DNA of 64,000 nt from Paguma larvata (GCA_030068075.1 CM057836.1:70345788-70409787); one strand, 5' to 3'. Numbered from the stretch's first letter, positions 1 to 11,815 are shown. Notes: generated by a model from the letters alone, not told the origin. A program made the numbers and translations.

Positions 1-38
1 AAGGAGAAAAGGGATTCTCCTTGGGGTCTCCAAAGCTC

Positions 39-260
39 GGGGTGCCTGGGTGGCTCAGTCGGTTGAGTGTCCTACTTCAGCTCAAGTCATGATCTCACTG
101 TTCATGGGTTCAGGCCTGCATCAGGCTCTGTGCTGACAGCTCAGAGCCTGGAGCCTGCTTTGGATTCTCTGTCTCCCTCTCTCTGCCCCTCCCCTGCTCA
201 CACTCTCTCTTTCTCTTTCTCAAAAATAAATAAACATGAAAAAAAATTAAAAATAAAAAG
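39..260 (+). repeat. CAN-SINE (SINEC, felid type)
   Basis: Complete tRNA-Lys-derived SINE: head with the A-box-like TGGCTCAGTCGG, body GTGCTGACAGCTCAGAGCC, CT-rich stretch, then AAAATAAATAAA tail. The B box is degraded, so it is unlikely to be a transcription-competent source copy. Confidence 0.9.
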
Positions 261-274
261 GAACACAGCTTCAC

Positions 275-645
275 CAAACCATTGATTTTAGTTCAATGAG
301 ACCCCTTTCTGACTTCTGACCTCCAGAACAGCGAGATAATAAATTTGTGTTACTTTAAACCACTTAGTTGGGGGGTGCCTGGGTGGCTCAGTCGGTTAAG
401 CAGCCGACTTCAGCTCAGGTCATGATCTCGCGGTCTGTGAGTTCGAGCCCCGCGTCGGGCTCTGTGCTGATGGCTCAGAGCCTGGATCCTGCTTCGGATT
501 CTGTGTCTCCCTCTCTCTCTGCCCTTCCCTTGCTCACGCTCTGTCTCTATGTCTCTCAAAAATAAATAAATGTTAAAAAAAATTTTTTAAACCACTTAGT
601 TTGGAGTAATTTGTTACATCAGTAACAGGAAATGAAATAACCCCT
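275..645 (+). repeat. MaLR-type LTR 3' end (MLT1-like), split by a SINE
   Basis: The text 'CTTCTGACCTCCAGAAC', 'AATAAATTTGTG', 'CCACTTAGTTTGG' and 'TTTGTTACATCAGTAACAGGAAATGAAATAA' matches the 3' part of a mammalian MaLR LTR. Only the distal LTR is visible and it is interrupted at 370-585 by a SINE. No internal retroviral sequence is seen. Confidence 0.6.
370..585 (+). repeat. CAN-SINE with 16-bp TSD
   Basis: Full-length SINE inserted in the LTR. The target duplication TTTAAACCACTTAGTT is perfect at 354-369 and 586-601. A box at 384-395 and B box GTTCGAGCCC at 441-450 are intact, so the internal Pol III promoter looks complete. The low divergence suggests a fairly recent insertion. Confidence 0.95.
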
Positions 646-1478
646 ATTGCTGAGATAAGGAAAGAACTCATAATGCTACACCTAGCTCCTTTCTTCTACT
701 GTGTCCTGAGGCCACTGACCATCCCGGGCTGAGAGCATCATCAAAGCCACGTTATTCCAAGTCCCCAGGCACATACTGTATATCACGATGTCTACACTGC
801 AGTATTACAAAGGGTGAAACAGTGGTGAACTAGAGCAGGCTCATGCTCGCTCTCAGAGTCGGCTGTTACACGTTCGGTAAGTGTGCAACCCAGTTATTAA
901 ACACAGCCATTACTAAAATTAAATTATATGAACATATAATTAAATAAGTTATACTACAAAGATAAATACTTAAAACTCATCGCTTCTCGAGTTCACCGTA
1001 TTTAACGAGCGTCCGTGCTCTCGAAGTTATTTACTTTCATTGTATCTGTATGATGAAGATACTACATGATGGGGTACAGGGCACTGGTTTGTAATTCTGC
1101 GTTCAGTGACCTCACGTAGGCAGCTTGAAACTGGCCACGATGGGAGTGTTTACAGTTGATGGTGGGAAACAAGCAACTACTACTCATCCGGGCTTCCCCC
1201 AACACCAGTGCCACTTATACTTTTGCCACCTGTGCGTAGGGGCAGGCGGTGTCTGACTTTGTAGTGTCGCCTATAACTTCAGTGTGTTCTTTGTATGTCT
1301 CATCACGAAGGCCCTTAACATCTGTGCAAGGCAAGGCCCGGGAACCACTAAGGCAAAATTCATCTTCTAGGCCCCTTGAGGCCTCATGGCATCAGAGTCT
1401 AATTTATCTTTGTTTTCCTAAAAGAGTGGGGGCTCAGTAAATGCCAAACGAGTCCACAGTTTCTTTGGGGTTAAATAA
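646..1478. other. unique intergenic sequence, no gene seen
   Basis: No repeat family, coding exon or RNA gene is recognised. The short open frame at 1249-1440 (63 codons) has no recognisable domain and is within chance length. Confidence 0.5.
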
Positions 1479-1487
1479 TGAAACCTA

Positions 1488-1676
1488 GAGGGGCCCGGGC
1501 GGCTCAGTCAGTTGAGCGTCCTACTCTTGATTTCGGCTCAGGTCATGATCCCACGTTTGTGGGATGGAGCCCCGTGTTGGGCACGGTGCTGAGCATGGAG
1601 CCTGCTTAGGATTCCATCTCTCTTTCCCTCTGCCCCTCTCCATCACTCATGCTCTTTCTCTCTCTCAAAAATAAAG
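1488..1676 (+). repeat. CAN-SINE, older copy
   Basis: Head 'GGGGCCCGGGCGGCTCAGTCAGTTGAG', degraded middle, CT-rich stretch and AAAAATAAAG tail. A 9-bp duplication TGAAACCTA flanks it at 1479-1487 and 1677-1685. Confidence 0.9.
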
Positions 1677-1685
1677 TGAAACCTA

Positions 1686-2287
1686 ACTAGAATAAGGCCC
1701 CTCGGGTTGCACAATGACTGGCACTATTATTTTTGTGTAACTATTTAGTTATTGTGAAAATGAGTTAAATTTCGCTATTAGTTCATGAATTTAAATCAAT
1801 AGGAAATGTTCCTTAAATGTTAGTAACTGTTATCACTGCAATTATTACCCTTTAGCCCACAATCTGTCCAGGCCCATTGACATGTCAGCGTTCCTCTGTA
1901 TGAGGTTTCTGTTTCTCTAAGTAAGGTGAGAGGATTCTTACATGCGTGCTTTGAGTAGTACTTGACTGGGAGAAGTTTTCTTGTCTAGGCCTTTTTACAA
2001 GTTTCTAACAATCAATAAGCCAAACTAAAAATTTTCACTAGAAAATTAAAGACAAATAGTTCAGTATTTTTCCTGCCTGTCCTATACAACAGTGAGAGAA
2101 AGTTGTTAAAGTAAGTCTCTTTTTACAGAAGAATTCCATGCAACAAATGTGGAGGGTTGATAGAATTTTCAAAAGAGCAACATTCTGCAATTCCTAAAAA
2201 AATTCAAGGCAAAGATCATTTGAAGCCATTAGACAAAGGGCTGATGGGGAGGATCAGGCCACCACCCCCCTGGACCCACTGATCCGT
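1686..2287. other. AT-rich intergenic sequence, no gene seen
   Basis: Nothing recognisable as exon or repeat. Confidence 0.45.
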
Positions 2288-2511
2288 CTTTTTTTTTTTT
2301 TTTTAATGTTTATTTATATTTGAGGGAGGGAGGGAGAGAGAGAGCACACGAGCTTGGGAGGAGCAGAGAGATGGAGACAGAAGCAGGTTCCAGGCTCTGA
2401 ACTGCAAGCTGTCAGCACAGAGCCCAACGCGGGGCCCAAACCCACAAGCAGTGAGATCATGACCTGAGCCAAAGTCCAACGTTCAACTGACTGAGCTACC
2501 CAGGTGCCCCT
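2288..2511 (-). repeat. CAN-SINE
   Basis: Reverse-oriented SINE: poly(T) tail complement at the left, GA-rich body, then the complement of the head (GAGCTACCCAGGTGCCCC) at the right end. The flanks 'CTGATCCGTC' and 'CTGGTCAGTC' may be a decayed TSD. Confidence 0.9.
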
Positions 2512-2829
2512 CTACTGGTCAGTCTCAATGTCTTAATTAAGAGTGAGATAACATGTCACTTCTGTGCCTTCGATTAGATGTAGGATGGAACACACAGCAC
2601 TGGTTCCGAAGCATTCTTACCAAGGTATTTAAACCTGAATCTCATCCAGGTTTTAGACCAAACTTCTAGTTTATAGGCAACCCAGGGGTGAGAGGAACAA
2701 GTTAAGTGACACCTCAGGGAAGCTACTGGGCATCCACAGAAAGCAGAACTACTGGTCTACTGGAAAGTGGTGAAAAAGGGAGTGCTCAGGGGAAGAGATT
2801 GGGTTTTCTTAGAAAATTAAACATACACA

Positions 2830-3275
2830 TTCATTGTGACAAGGTATTCTACTCCACGGCATTTACCCAAGAGAAATGAAAACTTATGTCCACAGAAAGA
2901 TTGATACAAAAATATTCACAGTAGCTTTTTTCACAGTAGCCCAGGTTGGAAACTATTCCAATGTCCAGCAACAGAAGCATGCATAAGCAAATTATGGTGC
3001 GTGCATACAAGGGACTACGAAGTTTTAGATATGATGATTGTATGGGGTTATGAAAGATCATGCCCAGTTTTTAGAACTGCATACTGAGATATTTAGGGTA
3101 AAGTAACATGATGTCTGGGGGGGAAAGCAACTCGAAAAAATTAATGGGATCTGTAAAGTGAGCGTGAAAAAATCTTGATAGCTCCAGAACCGGCATAATG
3201 AGTATATGGGGCCTTATTGCTCTCTTCTCTCTATTTTTGTGTATATTTGAAAATTTTTGTAATAAAAAAATTGAG
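2830..3275 (+). repeat. old L1 3' end (L1M-like)
   Basis: 'GGCATTTACCCAAGAGAAATGAAAACTTATGTCCACA' followed by sequence matching 'ATAGCAGC..CCAA..TGGAAAC' is the decayed ORF2 C-terminal coding end of a mammalian L1. It is followed by 3' UTR and a weak A-rich end. Stops in all frames show it is non-functional. Confidence 0.7.
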
Positions 3276-4329
3276 CTGTTCTAAGTAAATAGAGAACAGA
3301 ATGTCCACAATGTAAAAGCAGAAAGTTGAAAAAAAAAAAAAAAAGGGCAGAAAATATATGGACGCCCTCAAAGTTATGTTCTCTTTTCTTATCAGAGCCA
3401 GAGATCAATTTTTCCCTCTTTCTGCCTTGGCAGATTTCTTGTTTTGATTAAAATTCACATCTTCGAAGATCACAATTATGAATGGATTATTCGTAAATGG
3501 GTAACTACCCTGGAGTATAATAATGGATGCATAAATTGCTAATCACATTTATTTCATATTTCAATCAATAAATAGTGGTTGAGAAATAACATTAATATGC
3601 CCTGCCAAGAACATCTCAAAGGCAGCACCTACGCCCAGCTGTCCTCCTACCCAGGGAAGGGGAAGGAATCACTCGCTACCCAGAATGATTCTTCCTGCCT
3701 GGCATAATCGCGTGTTACCACCAGGAGGCGCGCCCTCACCGAATTTGCTGTAGGAGAGATAAAATCAGAGTCTGAGCAGCTGGTTAGCGTCTTTTGGCGC
3801 GCCCATGACCAGTGTTTGTAATTGTTTAGGCATGTCTCTGGTGACCTCATCCCACTACACCTGAGTCTTTTTGAGGAAACAATTAGCCTGTTTGAACAGA
3901 ACAGGTAAGGCAAATTAGTAACTGGAAAATTACTAAGTCGTTCTACAGGACGTGTTGGGACATCCTGTACTCCCTTGAGGCCTAGAGTTAGGGCGGAGAC
4001 CCTTCTTCCCCACTTGATGGCTGGGAAAGGCAGCAAATCACTCGTCTCTGCACAGCGTAGTCCCTTCGTTGTCCTGGAGAGGCTGCGCCAGCAGAGCAGA
4101 AATGGACAGGGCTTTGTGGACAGGGGCTTCACGGAGACAGACAAGACTTCCTCCCCAACCCTCCTTGGCTCCCAGCTCTTGAAGTCCTGAAATGCAGCTT
4201 TCGGAAGCCTTTGCGTGGGGAAGACCCCAGGCTGGGAATTGCTCTAAACTGCCAAGTTCTCTATAAATCCTGGGAGCTGATTCTCCTGGGCCCTTGGTTC
4301 TGTCTGGCCATTTGTGGAGAAACCAGTGG
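3276..4329. other. unique intergenic block, relatively CpG-rich around 3.65-4.1 kb
   Basis: Interspersed-repeat-free sequence with more CpG than its surroundings (two GGCGCGCC-type stretches near 3728-3733 and 3796-3805). It has overlapping chance ORFs on both strands (165 aa and 102 aa on minus, 71 aa on plus) and none shows a domain. The block holds the CTCF-like site listed separately. It is too short and too CpG-poor for a clear CpG-island promoter. Confidence 0.45.
3718..3732 (+). promoter_or_regulatory. candidate CTCF binding site
   Basis: CCACCAGGAGGCGCG fits the vertebrate CTCF core CCASYAGRKGGCRSY at 13 of 15 positions by eye, mismatching only at the K and the final Y. It lies in unique sequence rather than in a SINE. 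Occupancy is inferred only. Confidence 0.45.
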
Positions 4330-4735
4330 GTTCTAGGCCACTTCACTTATATTTGGAATCTAAAAATTGAAACCCTAAACTCACAGAAAAAGAGATTAGA
4401 GTTGTGGTTAACTGGAGGTGGGGTAGTAGGATTTTTGGAGAAGGTGATCAAAAGGTACAAACTTGTAGTTATAAGATAGATTAATACTGGGGATATAAGG
4501 AATGACATGATGATTATGGTTAACACTGTTGTATATGTTTGAAAGTTGTTAACGAGAATAAATCCTGAGACTTCCCATCACAAGAAAAAACATTTTTTCT
4601 TTTATCTTTTTTTGGTATCTATATGAGGTGATGGATTTTAACTAATTTCATAATATATGTAAGTCAATTCATTAATCTTAAACCTATTCAGTGTTGTATA
4701 TCAAGTATATCTCAATAAAACGGAAAGAAAAAGAA
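4330..4735 (+). repeat. old L1 3' UTR fragment
   Basis: The sequence 'AACTCACAGAAAAAGAGATTAGA..TGGTTAACTGGAGG' and the end 'GTTGTATATCAAGTATATCTCAATAAAACGGAAAG' match the 3' UTR and tail of older mammalian L1s. It is diverged and 5'-truncated. Confidence 0.65.
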
Positions 4736-4819
4736 AGGAAAAAAGAGAACAAGGAGAGTGGCACCAGAGCGAAGCCAGTGTTGGGAACAAGCCACTGCAG
4801 CAGCCCACCAGTGTTTCGG

Positions 4820-5680
4820 ACAGTTTTGAGCAGGTCATTTTGTTTTAAGACGGTCATTCTAGGGGCACCCAAGTGGCTCCGTCAGCTAAGTGTCCAGACT
4901 CTTGCTTTCAGCTCAGGGCTGATCTCATGGTCATGGGATTGAGCCCAGGATGGGACTCTATGCTACCAGCTTGGAGTCGGCTTGGGATCCTCTCTCTCCC
5001 TCTCTCTCTGCCCCTCTCCCATGCTCTCTTTCTCGATCTCAAAAACAAACATAAAAAAAAAAAAAAAAGAAGGTGACTCTTGCTGTGTTGAGAGCAGGCT
5101 GTAGATGGGTGGGAGGACAAGGACAGAAGCCAGGGAGGGGGCCATTTAGGAAATTAGTGTCATGATCAAGGCATGGGACGGTCTCAGAGATAAGCAGTAG
5201 TGGTAAGTCCTAGACAGATTCTGGGAGTATTCTGAAATAGATGTATTGAAACCCACCTGGATTTCTTGGCAGACTGGATGTGGGGCGTGAGAGAAAGAAA
5301 GCAACACAGAATGACTCTGAAGTGTAGTGGAAGATTTGCAGGGGGATGTGAGGAAGGGCATTCCAGGCATAGAGAGCAGCATGTGAAAACCATGTATGTA
5401 AGCACATACAGTATTGGGGACCAAGAAACAAGGTCATGTGGCTAGTGAGCCAGTTATATGGGCTGAGGCCACAAACAGGGCTGGAAAAGAGGGTCCCAGC
5501 CAGGTGCACCATGGAGAGGGGCTGGGACCCAGGCGGAGGCCACTGGAGAGCCATTAATGGGGTTTTAGCAGAAAAGTATGTGATTAGGTACATAATATTA
5601 AAAGTAACTGGAGAAACTGGAGGCAATGAGACCAGTCAGAAAGCTGTATCACTGGTCTAGGAGAGACAGCAAGAGCTTCA
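4820..5680. repeat. ancient interspersed repeat (L2-like?), rearranged and split by a SINE
   Basis: 'GGACGGTCATTCT / GTGACTCTTGCTGTGTTGAGAGCAGGCTGTAG..GGGCAAGG' and 'AGGGCATTCCAGGCATAGAGAGCAGCATGTG..GCCATTAATGGGGTTTTAGCAGAAAAG' resemble a widespread ancient mammalian repeat. The part that normally comes later (5078-5330) precedes the earlier part (5340-5680), which suggests two copies or a rearrangement. I am not certain of the family name. Confidence 0.4.
4862..5070 (+). repeat. CAN-SINE
   Basis: Diverged SINE (GGGGCACCCAAGTGGCTCC head, CT-rich stretch, long A tail) inside an ancient repeat. Flanks 'GGTCATTCT' and 'GGTGACTCT' are a plausible decayed duplication. Confidence 0.85.
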
Positions 5681-6984
5681 TTGGGACAGTGGAAGAAGGT
5701 CCCAGAAGAGGAAGAGGTGAGTCTGGGGGTCACAGCACCAGTTTCAAGGCCAACCTTCCACATGGACCTTGGAGCACAGCGGGCACGCCGTACATGTTTT
5801 TTTAAATAACTAATCAGCCAATTGATGGGAGTCTTGTCCTTACAGACCTCTTTCCATCCCTTCACTTATCTCCCAATGTGAATTGTCTTTTCCAGAGGAC
5901 AAATAAATTTATTATATAAAAATATGCTTCAAATCCTCATGCTCCTGTGAAGGACCTGGAAGGGTTCTTACTCTCAGTCTAGGGGTGTCTGCATGGGTGT
6001 ACCCATGGAAAGGTTCTTCAAGCTGCACAACGCACATTTGTGCAGCTCACTGGATGTGTGTATGTAACTATCGACTGGCCATATTGATCCACTTCACCAT
6101 GTAAATGACAGAGCACAGAGTCCTTCCTTAGTCCAAGCTCTCATTTCCAGGCAGAAGAGGCCTGAAGATGGAGGAAAGGGGAATGCGCAGAAAACAACAA
6201 CCTGTAAATTTGACCCACCAATTAGCTGTTGAAAATCCATGTGGCTGGGGGTATCTGTAACATCCAACCTTTCAACTTAAGCAACACCTTCAAGCGTACG
6301 TGATGGGAGTAGGAGGAACCCCATGTTGGTCGCTGGCCACCACAAGACTCACAAAGCCAAAATTTGTCTCTTACCAAAGCGATGCAGAACCATCCCAAGA
6401 CACCATGTTTTATAACACCATAAACCTCTGTCATCAGCAGCCTGGTCCTTCTCTCCTAGAGGAAGATGACTTTCTTTTGTCCTTTAAATTGCTTCCGATC
6501 TCACAAATGGTTTCTCTTCTCCCCCAAGGCCAGAGCACATATGTACCTCCTCCACAAATCCTTTTTGTACTTGTCGCACAGACCCATAGACTGTTCCAAA
6601 TGGATCATGAACTCCAAACTCCACCTACCCTGCAGAATTCAGTTGTCATTCAAGTGCAGTCTTGGGTTGTTGTTTATACTTACGAGGTTTGTTTCCCCAT
6701 TTAGCCTGGAAGTGTGAGTTCAGGAGCTGACCTAGCCAGGGCTGGACTCGCAGGGGCATTAAGGGATATTTACTCATCTCAGATACGGCCCACACCCCAA
6801 AAAGCAGAAAAGAGTAGACTACCTGTCATACTCATGTTCTGAAGAGAGTATCCATCCATCTCTACCAGTTGGACTGTCTATAAAAGAATCAGAAGAGAAA
6901 GAGTTTGTGTGTATGTGTGTGTGCGCACGCGTGCATATGTGTGCCTGTTTATAGCTGTATTCTGTTTTTGAGGGTATAAACATA
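5681..6984. other. intergenic sequence, no gene seen; GT-rich microsatellite near its end
   Basis: No exon or clear repeat is recognised. The 134-codon plus-strand open frame at 6300-6704 has no recognisable domain and is probably chance. A degenerate GT/GC run is at 6905-6950. Confidence 0.45.
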
Positions 6985-7120
6985 TTAATAACTGTCATTT
7001 ATTAGATGACTGTTGGGCACCAATAACTTGATATTCTCATTGAACCATCACAACAGCCCAGTGAGGAATATGTTATTATGGATTCTCTGATGAATAAATC
7101 TGTTACAGGTTAGTCATGGG
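6985..7120 (-). repeat. MIR fragment
   Basis: 'TTTATTAGATGACTGTTGGGCACC..TTGATATTCTCATTGAACCATCACAACAGCCCAGTGAGGAA' follows the reverse complement of the MIR 3' half (CTCATTTAATCCTCACAACAACCC core), heavily decayed. Confidence 0.55.
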
Positions 7121-8321
7121 AATAACATGAGGCTTTCTGATTCATTTTCTCTTTGTAGCTGTTTGATGATTTTTACAATGAGGCCATAACATTTTTTACA
7201 CTTTACCACTTTTATGAGATTACACTGTGTATAATTCAGACTGAATTATGTGTGATGACCAAGCTTAATAAGAAAAATACTAATGCATTTCTGAATTTAA
7301 ACATTTTTAATGAATGGTAATAATATTCATGAATAGCTCCAGGTCAAATGATTTCACTGAAAGAAAATGCTCACTTGTATAACTGTTAAATCGTGAAAAA
7401 TAAATTTTGAGCAAAAGAAGAATGATAAGAATAATAATGTCTGTTACAAATGGGTATTCGAGGTGCTTTGGTAACTTGTCCGCCACTTTCCTTTAAGAAT
7501 ACAAATTATTAAATGCCTCATTTGCTGCACCGATACTCAGGGAAGTGAAGAAACACACCCGGGGTCGCACAAGCTCAATGTCTTGACTGTCTTTGTCTAC
7601 ACTTGTGGGAGAGAAAAAGTCAGACAAGAAATACAGTCGTCTCTGTCTTCAATGTGGGAGTGAGCTGGGGCCTGGGCTCCTTGCTATTCAGGTCGGAAAT
7701 CCCCAGGAAACAGTCATCCCAAACCAGCACTAAGGAGGAGCAAAATGAGGATGAATCTTGTGAAAGAAAATGCTGTTCTAGAGCTCACACTGGTCAGTGA
7801 TGCTGACTGACAGCCCTGCCCTTTCTGGACCTAAGCACATTTTGCATCAAAGGGTTTTCAATTTTCTAAGAATGAAGACTCCAAAAAGTGGCTAGAAAAG
7901 AGGCCTGGCAGTCACGGGATGGTCATCAGGTTAGTACCTCACCTACCACATCCTCAGAGGTAATGACACCTTCACCAGTGTTTGCTTTCTGTTGTCCCGG
8001 CAACAGCCCTCTCTAACCAGTCTCTATCCTGGGCACTTCTGAGAGAAGACTGGCCAAGGGCTGGGTCAGGAGGTTTGACCAAGAGATCTCCCAGCCTGAA
8101 GTAAAATTAGCTTGAGATTTATCTGGGGAGAAGGTGAAGATATGAACACCCCCACAAAGATCGTTCATATTTGTGTCACACCCCTCCTGCTCCGGTGGGT
8201 AGGCCAGTGCAGGGTTTCAAGGAAGCAGGCACAGCCCCTGGAACAATTCTACCCACCAGAGGAGGCATTCAAGCCATTCATGTGGATCGGATGGAATGGA
8301 GTCACAGGATTTAAGGGGGAT
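7121..8321. other. intergenic sequence, no gene seen
   Basis: AT-rich then mixed unique sequence. Around 7480-7570 there may be a very decayed MIR piece. No exon is supported. Confidence 0.4.
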
Positions 8322-8420
8322 TTTTATTTCCTCAGTTGTTTCACGGATGAGGAAACGGACACAGAGAGGTTAAATTCCTTGCGCAAAGTCACAAAGCAGC
8401 CTAATCGCTGAGCCCAGTCC
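8322..8420 (-). repeat. MIR core fragment
   Basis: 'GTTTCACGGATGAGGAAACGGACACAGAGAGGTTAAATTCCTTGCGCAAAGTCACAAAGC' is an unmistakable MIR antisense core. Confidence 0.75.
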
Positions 8421-9739
8421 TACAGCTCCTGACTGTCTTCTGCTCCAGCAATCTTCCCAGGAAGATCCCATTCACCCACCGGTTCGCACAGGGCTCTCTG
8501 TCCCCCAGCTTTGCCTGGGCCAAGCTCCACAGGAGACACTGCCGCTTTGTGTCGCCCTCCTTGGCACAAGATGAAATCAGGTGGTCCCCTTTCTTCCTGT
8601 TCCACTCTGCCAAATCTAACCACACACACTTCCTGTGCACAAAGCCAGCTCGCCAATTATCTGCTCCAATTAAGGAGTGTGAGATGTGGTTAATTCAGTC
8701 ACTCCAGAGCGGTGACCACGGCGAACGGTGGGCTGGCCGTGCTGGCTGTAGGTCCCCCCAGTGGTCCTGGCCTCACTGTTTCCCCTGGCACTCTTTCCCT
8801 ACCCCCAGATGGCCACTGTGCTTTCTTTACCTCTCCTGTCTCTCCTCTTTGAGTCCCTGGAGTTCGAAACTGTATCTTGCTCTCCCTCCCTCTGTATCAA
8901 CAGAGAGTTCTGTCCTAATTCTGTGTCCTCTGATAAACTAATGTGTACAGAGTTGGTGGTGGTAGATCACGGATTAACACTCAACTCTGTCAGAGATAAT
9001 TAGCTCTCAAATGGCATTTCTGCATGATACACCTTCTGCACTTAAGGCTAAAGTCAGGCTTGCCACAGACAAATGTAAAACACATGCCTGTTTCGCTTGA
9101 CGTGCAGACCCCAAACACTCAAGCTCTCTATTGCCGATCCTTTCTGCTTCTTCACACTAAAGCAAAGAAGGCAGATGGAGACTGAGTGTGTAGGAGTCTC
9201 ATCAGTTAGGACAACAAGCACCGTCGAGACCAGTTCTCTCCTCCCCACTTGTTGGAACACACTTTATGATCCTAATGTGAGGCGTATAGATCCTCTGACC
9301 TTCTCAAAAGTAAAATTGGCATAATGCCTTAAGTGGAAAGATTCAAAGAGACATAAAAAGGAGGTGATTTGTAATGAAGTGATATCTATTCCAACATGGA
9401 AATGCTTGGGCCCACGTACTTTAGAAGATAAAACAAAGGAGTCAGTGCTGTAATTATTCTTACATTCACCATTAATGGGACAATTATAAACTTAGGTCAA
9501 TATCATGTGTTACATTGAATGCAATGAGTGTTGTCATTCATGATGTAAGTTTGCAAATAGTAAACAAATCTTTGTAAAGTTCCAAAAAACAGGGCAAAAC
9601 CCTTATTTTACGTGGCAGTTGCATTCCTGGAAAATTGGGTGTGTCAGAAACCATGCAAAAAATGCATTTTATTTATTTGTAAAATATAATTATGTTTAAG
9701 GTGCAGGTAATTATAAACATTTTATTGTTGTTGTTTGAA
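8421..9739. other. unique intergenic sequence, no gene seen
   Basis: GC-richer to about 8900, then AT-rich. The open frames here (130 aa at 8549-8941 plus, 68 aa at 9054-9260 minus) overlap each other's antisense and contain no recognisable domain. I treat them as chance. Confidence 0.4.
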
Positions 9740-9860
9740 ATCTACATGAATACCTGGGACAAGACATCTCAGGCTCTTGCCTACTAAATACAAGTAGTGC
9801 TGTTTATTGTGACAATAAAAAATACACCCCCAAATTTCCAGAATGCTCCTAGGGGATACG
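9740..9860. repeat. possible MER20-like DNA-transposon fragment
   Basis: 'TTGTGACAATAAAAAATACACCCCCAAATTTCC..CTCCTAGGGG' resembles the conserved end of MER20-type hAT elements. The match is weak and short. Confidence 0.3.
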
Positions 9861-10759
9861 ACTGCGCCCTTCACCCCATAGAAAATCATTCCATTGACAA
9901 TTACCTTCGGCCTCTAGTGAAGAGTCCTCAAGTGGCAGTATAGGGGTTTGCTTCTCTCTCAAGTAAAATAAATCTGAAAGAGGGCAGTCTTGGGCTGAGT
10001 CTCCAAATCTTTCTGCTTTAACACCCCTAGTATTGATTTTCATCCTCAAGCAAAATGGCTGCTGGAGCTCCAGCTCCTTTGTCTGTGATCTGGGTGTGAA
10101 GAAGAGAGGGAGGAAGTCAGGAAGATGGACAAATCTCCTTTAGGAATGTTGCTGGAAGTCCTGCCCAGCACCTCCCCTTATATCTCACCGGCTACCCCTG
10201 TCCTCAAAGCAGGCCTGGAAATGTCGTTTTGTGGTTAGGTGCTTTGTCGTCCCTAATAATATTGGGTTCTATAGTAGAGAAGTAGGAGTGAGTAAACATT
10301 GGGTAGGCAGCCAGCCGTTTCTACCGTATTGCTTCACCCACTGACAATATCCAGGGAAACCGCCAAATGCACATTCAACACTCAGGTCCTAGGAGAGGTA
10401 TTCAACCTTTTGATTTGTTTGGCTCAAGGTCTCAAGCTTTTAATGGCTTCAATTTTTGTCTGCTATTTCACACAAGGGAGCAGAGTGAAGCCTCATTACG
10501 ATGATCAGTTCTGACTAGACCCTGGTACCGAACAAATCTGGGGACAGCAGGCCAATCTGAGAAAGGGCTCAGAACCCAAAATCTGCCTGAGCTTCAAGCA
10601 TGAGAGCTCAAGATGAGAGGGGTTTAGCATCTCACATTTGATATTAGTCATTCAAGTGTATGCATGTGTGTTTGTTTCCCCGAGTTTGTGCCAATCTCTC
10701 TAGAATTTTCCTAGAAGAGTTTTGTTCAGTCTCACAAACGTACTCCATTTACTGCCTTT
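9861..10759. other. unique intergenic sequence, no gene seen
   Basis: No recognised repeat, exon or RNA gene. Confidence 0.4.
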
Positions 10760-10940
10760 CTCCTGCTGCGTGCCAAGGATGCAAGATGAAGCCAACAAAA
10801 TGTTCTTCCCAGGAGAGCTTATAGTCCAGGCACAGGGGATGGTGGGAGGGGACAAAGAGGTGACAGAGACAGGCCGCTGCACTCCAAAGTGTTCAGTGCC
10901 ATGCCATCCTTAGTAGGTGCTCAATAAATAGTTGTATTTT
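10760..10940. repeat. L2-like fragment
   Basis: 'CTGCGTGCCAAGGATGCAAGATGAAG..GAGAGCTTATAGTCCAGG' and the end 'TTAGTAGGTGCTCAATAAATAGTTG' are typical of decayed L2 elements. The two parts may be separate pieces in opposite orientation. Confidence 0.45.
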
Positions 10941-11214
10941 GACTTGTAGTTCTTCACTGTGATGCTTGGAGATGAATCTGTTCTCTTCCAAGCTGAGGCT
11001 TCCTGGGCTGAGGAGTTACTCACCATGCTTCTATTGCCAAATGCTCTGTTTTCCCTTCCATTTCACTCAGTCAACTATGCCCTAGAATAAGTTCCTGAAA
11101 TATGTTTTTATTTTCAACCTTGCAGAAACTCTTCTTGTGTTGAAGCCACGCCAAAACTCTTGGAACTGGGAAATATCCAGAGATATGCGAAGATTAAAAA
11201 AAAAAATCTCTGTA

Positions 11215-11520
11215 CTTGGAAATTCCTAGTTCTTCCTTAGCCTCAAAAATCCCTCCAGAGGGCAATTTGGCAACAATTCTCAAAGTTTTAATGAAACATT
11301 TATACTCTTTGACCCTGTAATTCCTCTTCTAAGAATTTATACCAAGAAAACAATTAAGGATCTACACAAAGATACAAACCAGGATATTTGTTAGAGGCTG
11401 GTTTATAACCAGGAAAGACTGGAAAACACCTAGATGTGGTCGTTTCCCGTGTTTTCTAACCGATAATTAAAGATCAGTAACTATGGTACATTCCGTACAA
11501 CACTGCATCCACTTAAAATA
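11215..11520 (+). repeat. old L1/HAL1 ORF2 C-terminal fragment
   Basis: 'GGGCAATTTGGCAACAATTCTCAAA..CTTTGACCCTGTAATTCC..CTAAGAATTTATACCAAG' corresponds to the decayed coding end of an old L1-type element. Many stops are present. Confidence 0.6.
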
Positions 11521-11620
11521 ATTCATTTAACAATTACATATTGATTACTTGCTATGTGCCAGGCACTGTTGTAAATAGAAGGATACGTTAGTGAATAAAA
11601 AGACAATGCACATCTCACGT
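11521..11620 (-). repeat. L2 fragment (antisense)
   Basis: 'TTGATTACTTGCTATGTGCCAGGCACTGTTGTAAATAGAAGGATACGTTAGTGAATAAAAAGAC' is the recurring L2-type 'tatgtgccaggcactg' segment. Confidence 0.5.
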
Positions 11621-11699
11621 TCTGGCTACATGCTGTAACTGTATTTATTGATGTGAAAATATAGTTAGGATATATCATTAAATGAAAAAAGGCAGGCTA

Positions 11700-11815
11700 A
11701 AAACTCATTATTACTACTAATAATAGATAACACATTAATGTATTTATTATGTACCACACATCATGCTAGGAGCTTTACATGTATTAGTCATTTTATTTAT
11801 ATAAGAACCCAATAT
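11700..11815 (-). repeat. MIR fragment
   Basis: 'TATTTATTATGTACCACACATCATGCTAGGAGCTTTACATGTATTAGTCATTTTATTTAT' follows the antisense MIR 3' half. Confidence 0.6.

Noticed and set aside
370..585. tRNA-like promoter boxes suggesting tRNA genes, repeated across the window
   Set aside because: They belong to SINE heads derived from tRNA-Lys; the cloverleaf is degenerate and each is followed by SINE body and A tail.
3647..4144. 165-codon minus-strand ORF near the CTCF-like site
   Set aside because: No domain and no convincing signal of coding. The local composition lowers stop frequency, and three other frames are also open nearby.
6300..6704. 134-codon plus-strand ORF with a second frame overlapping at 6466-6717
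   Set aside because: No recognisable domain, no splice context and equal openness in other frames. Length is within chance for 64 kb.
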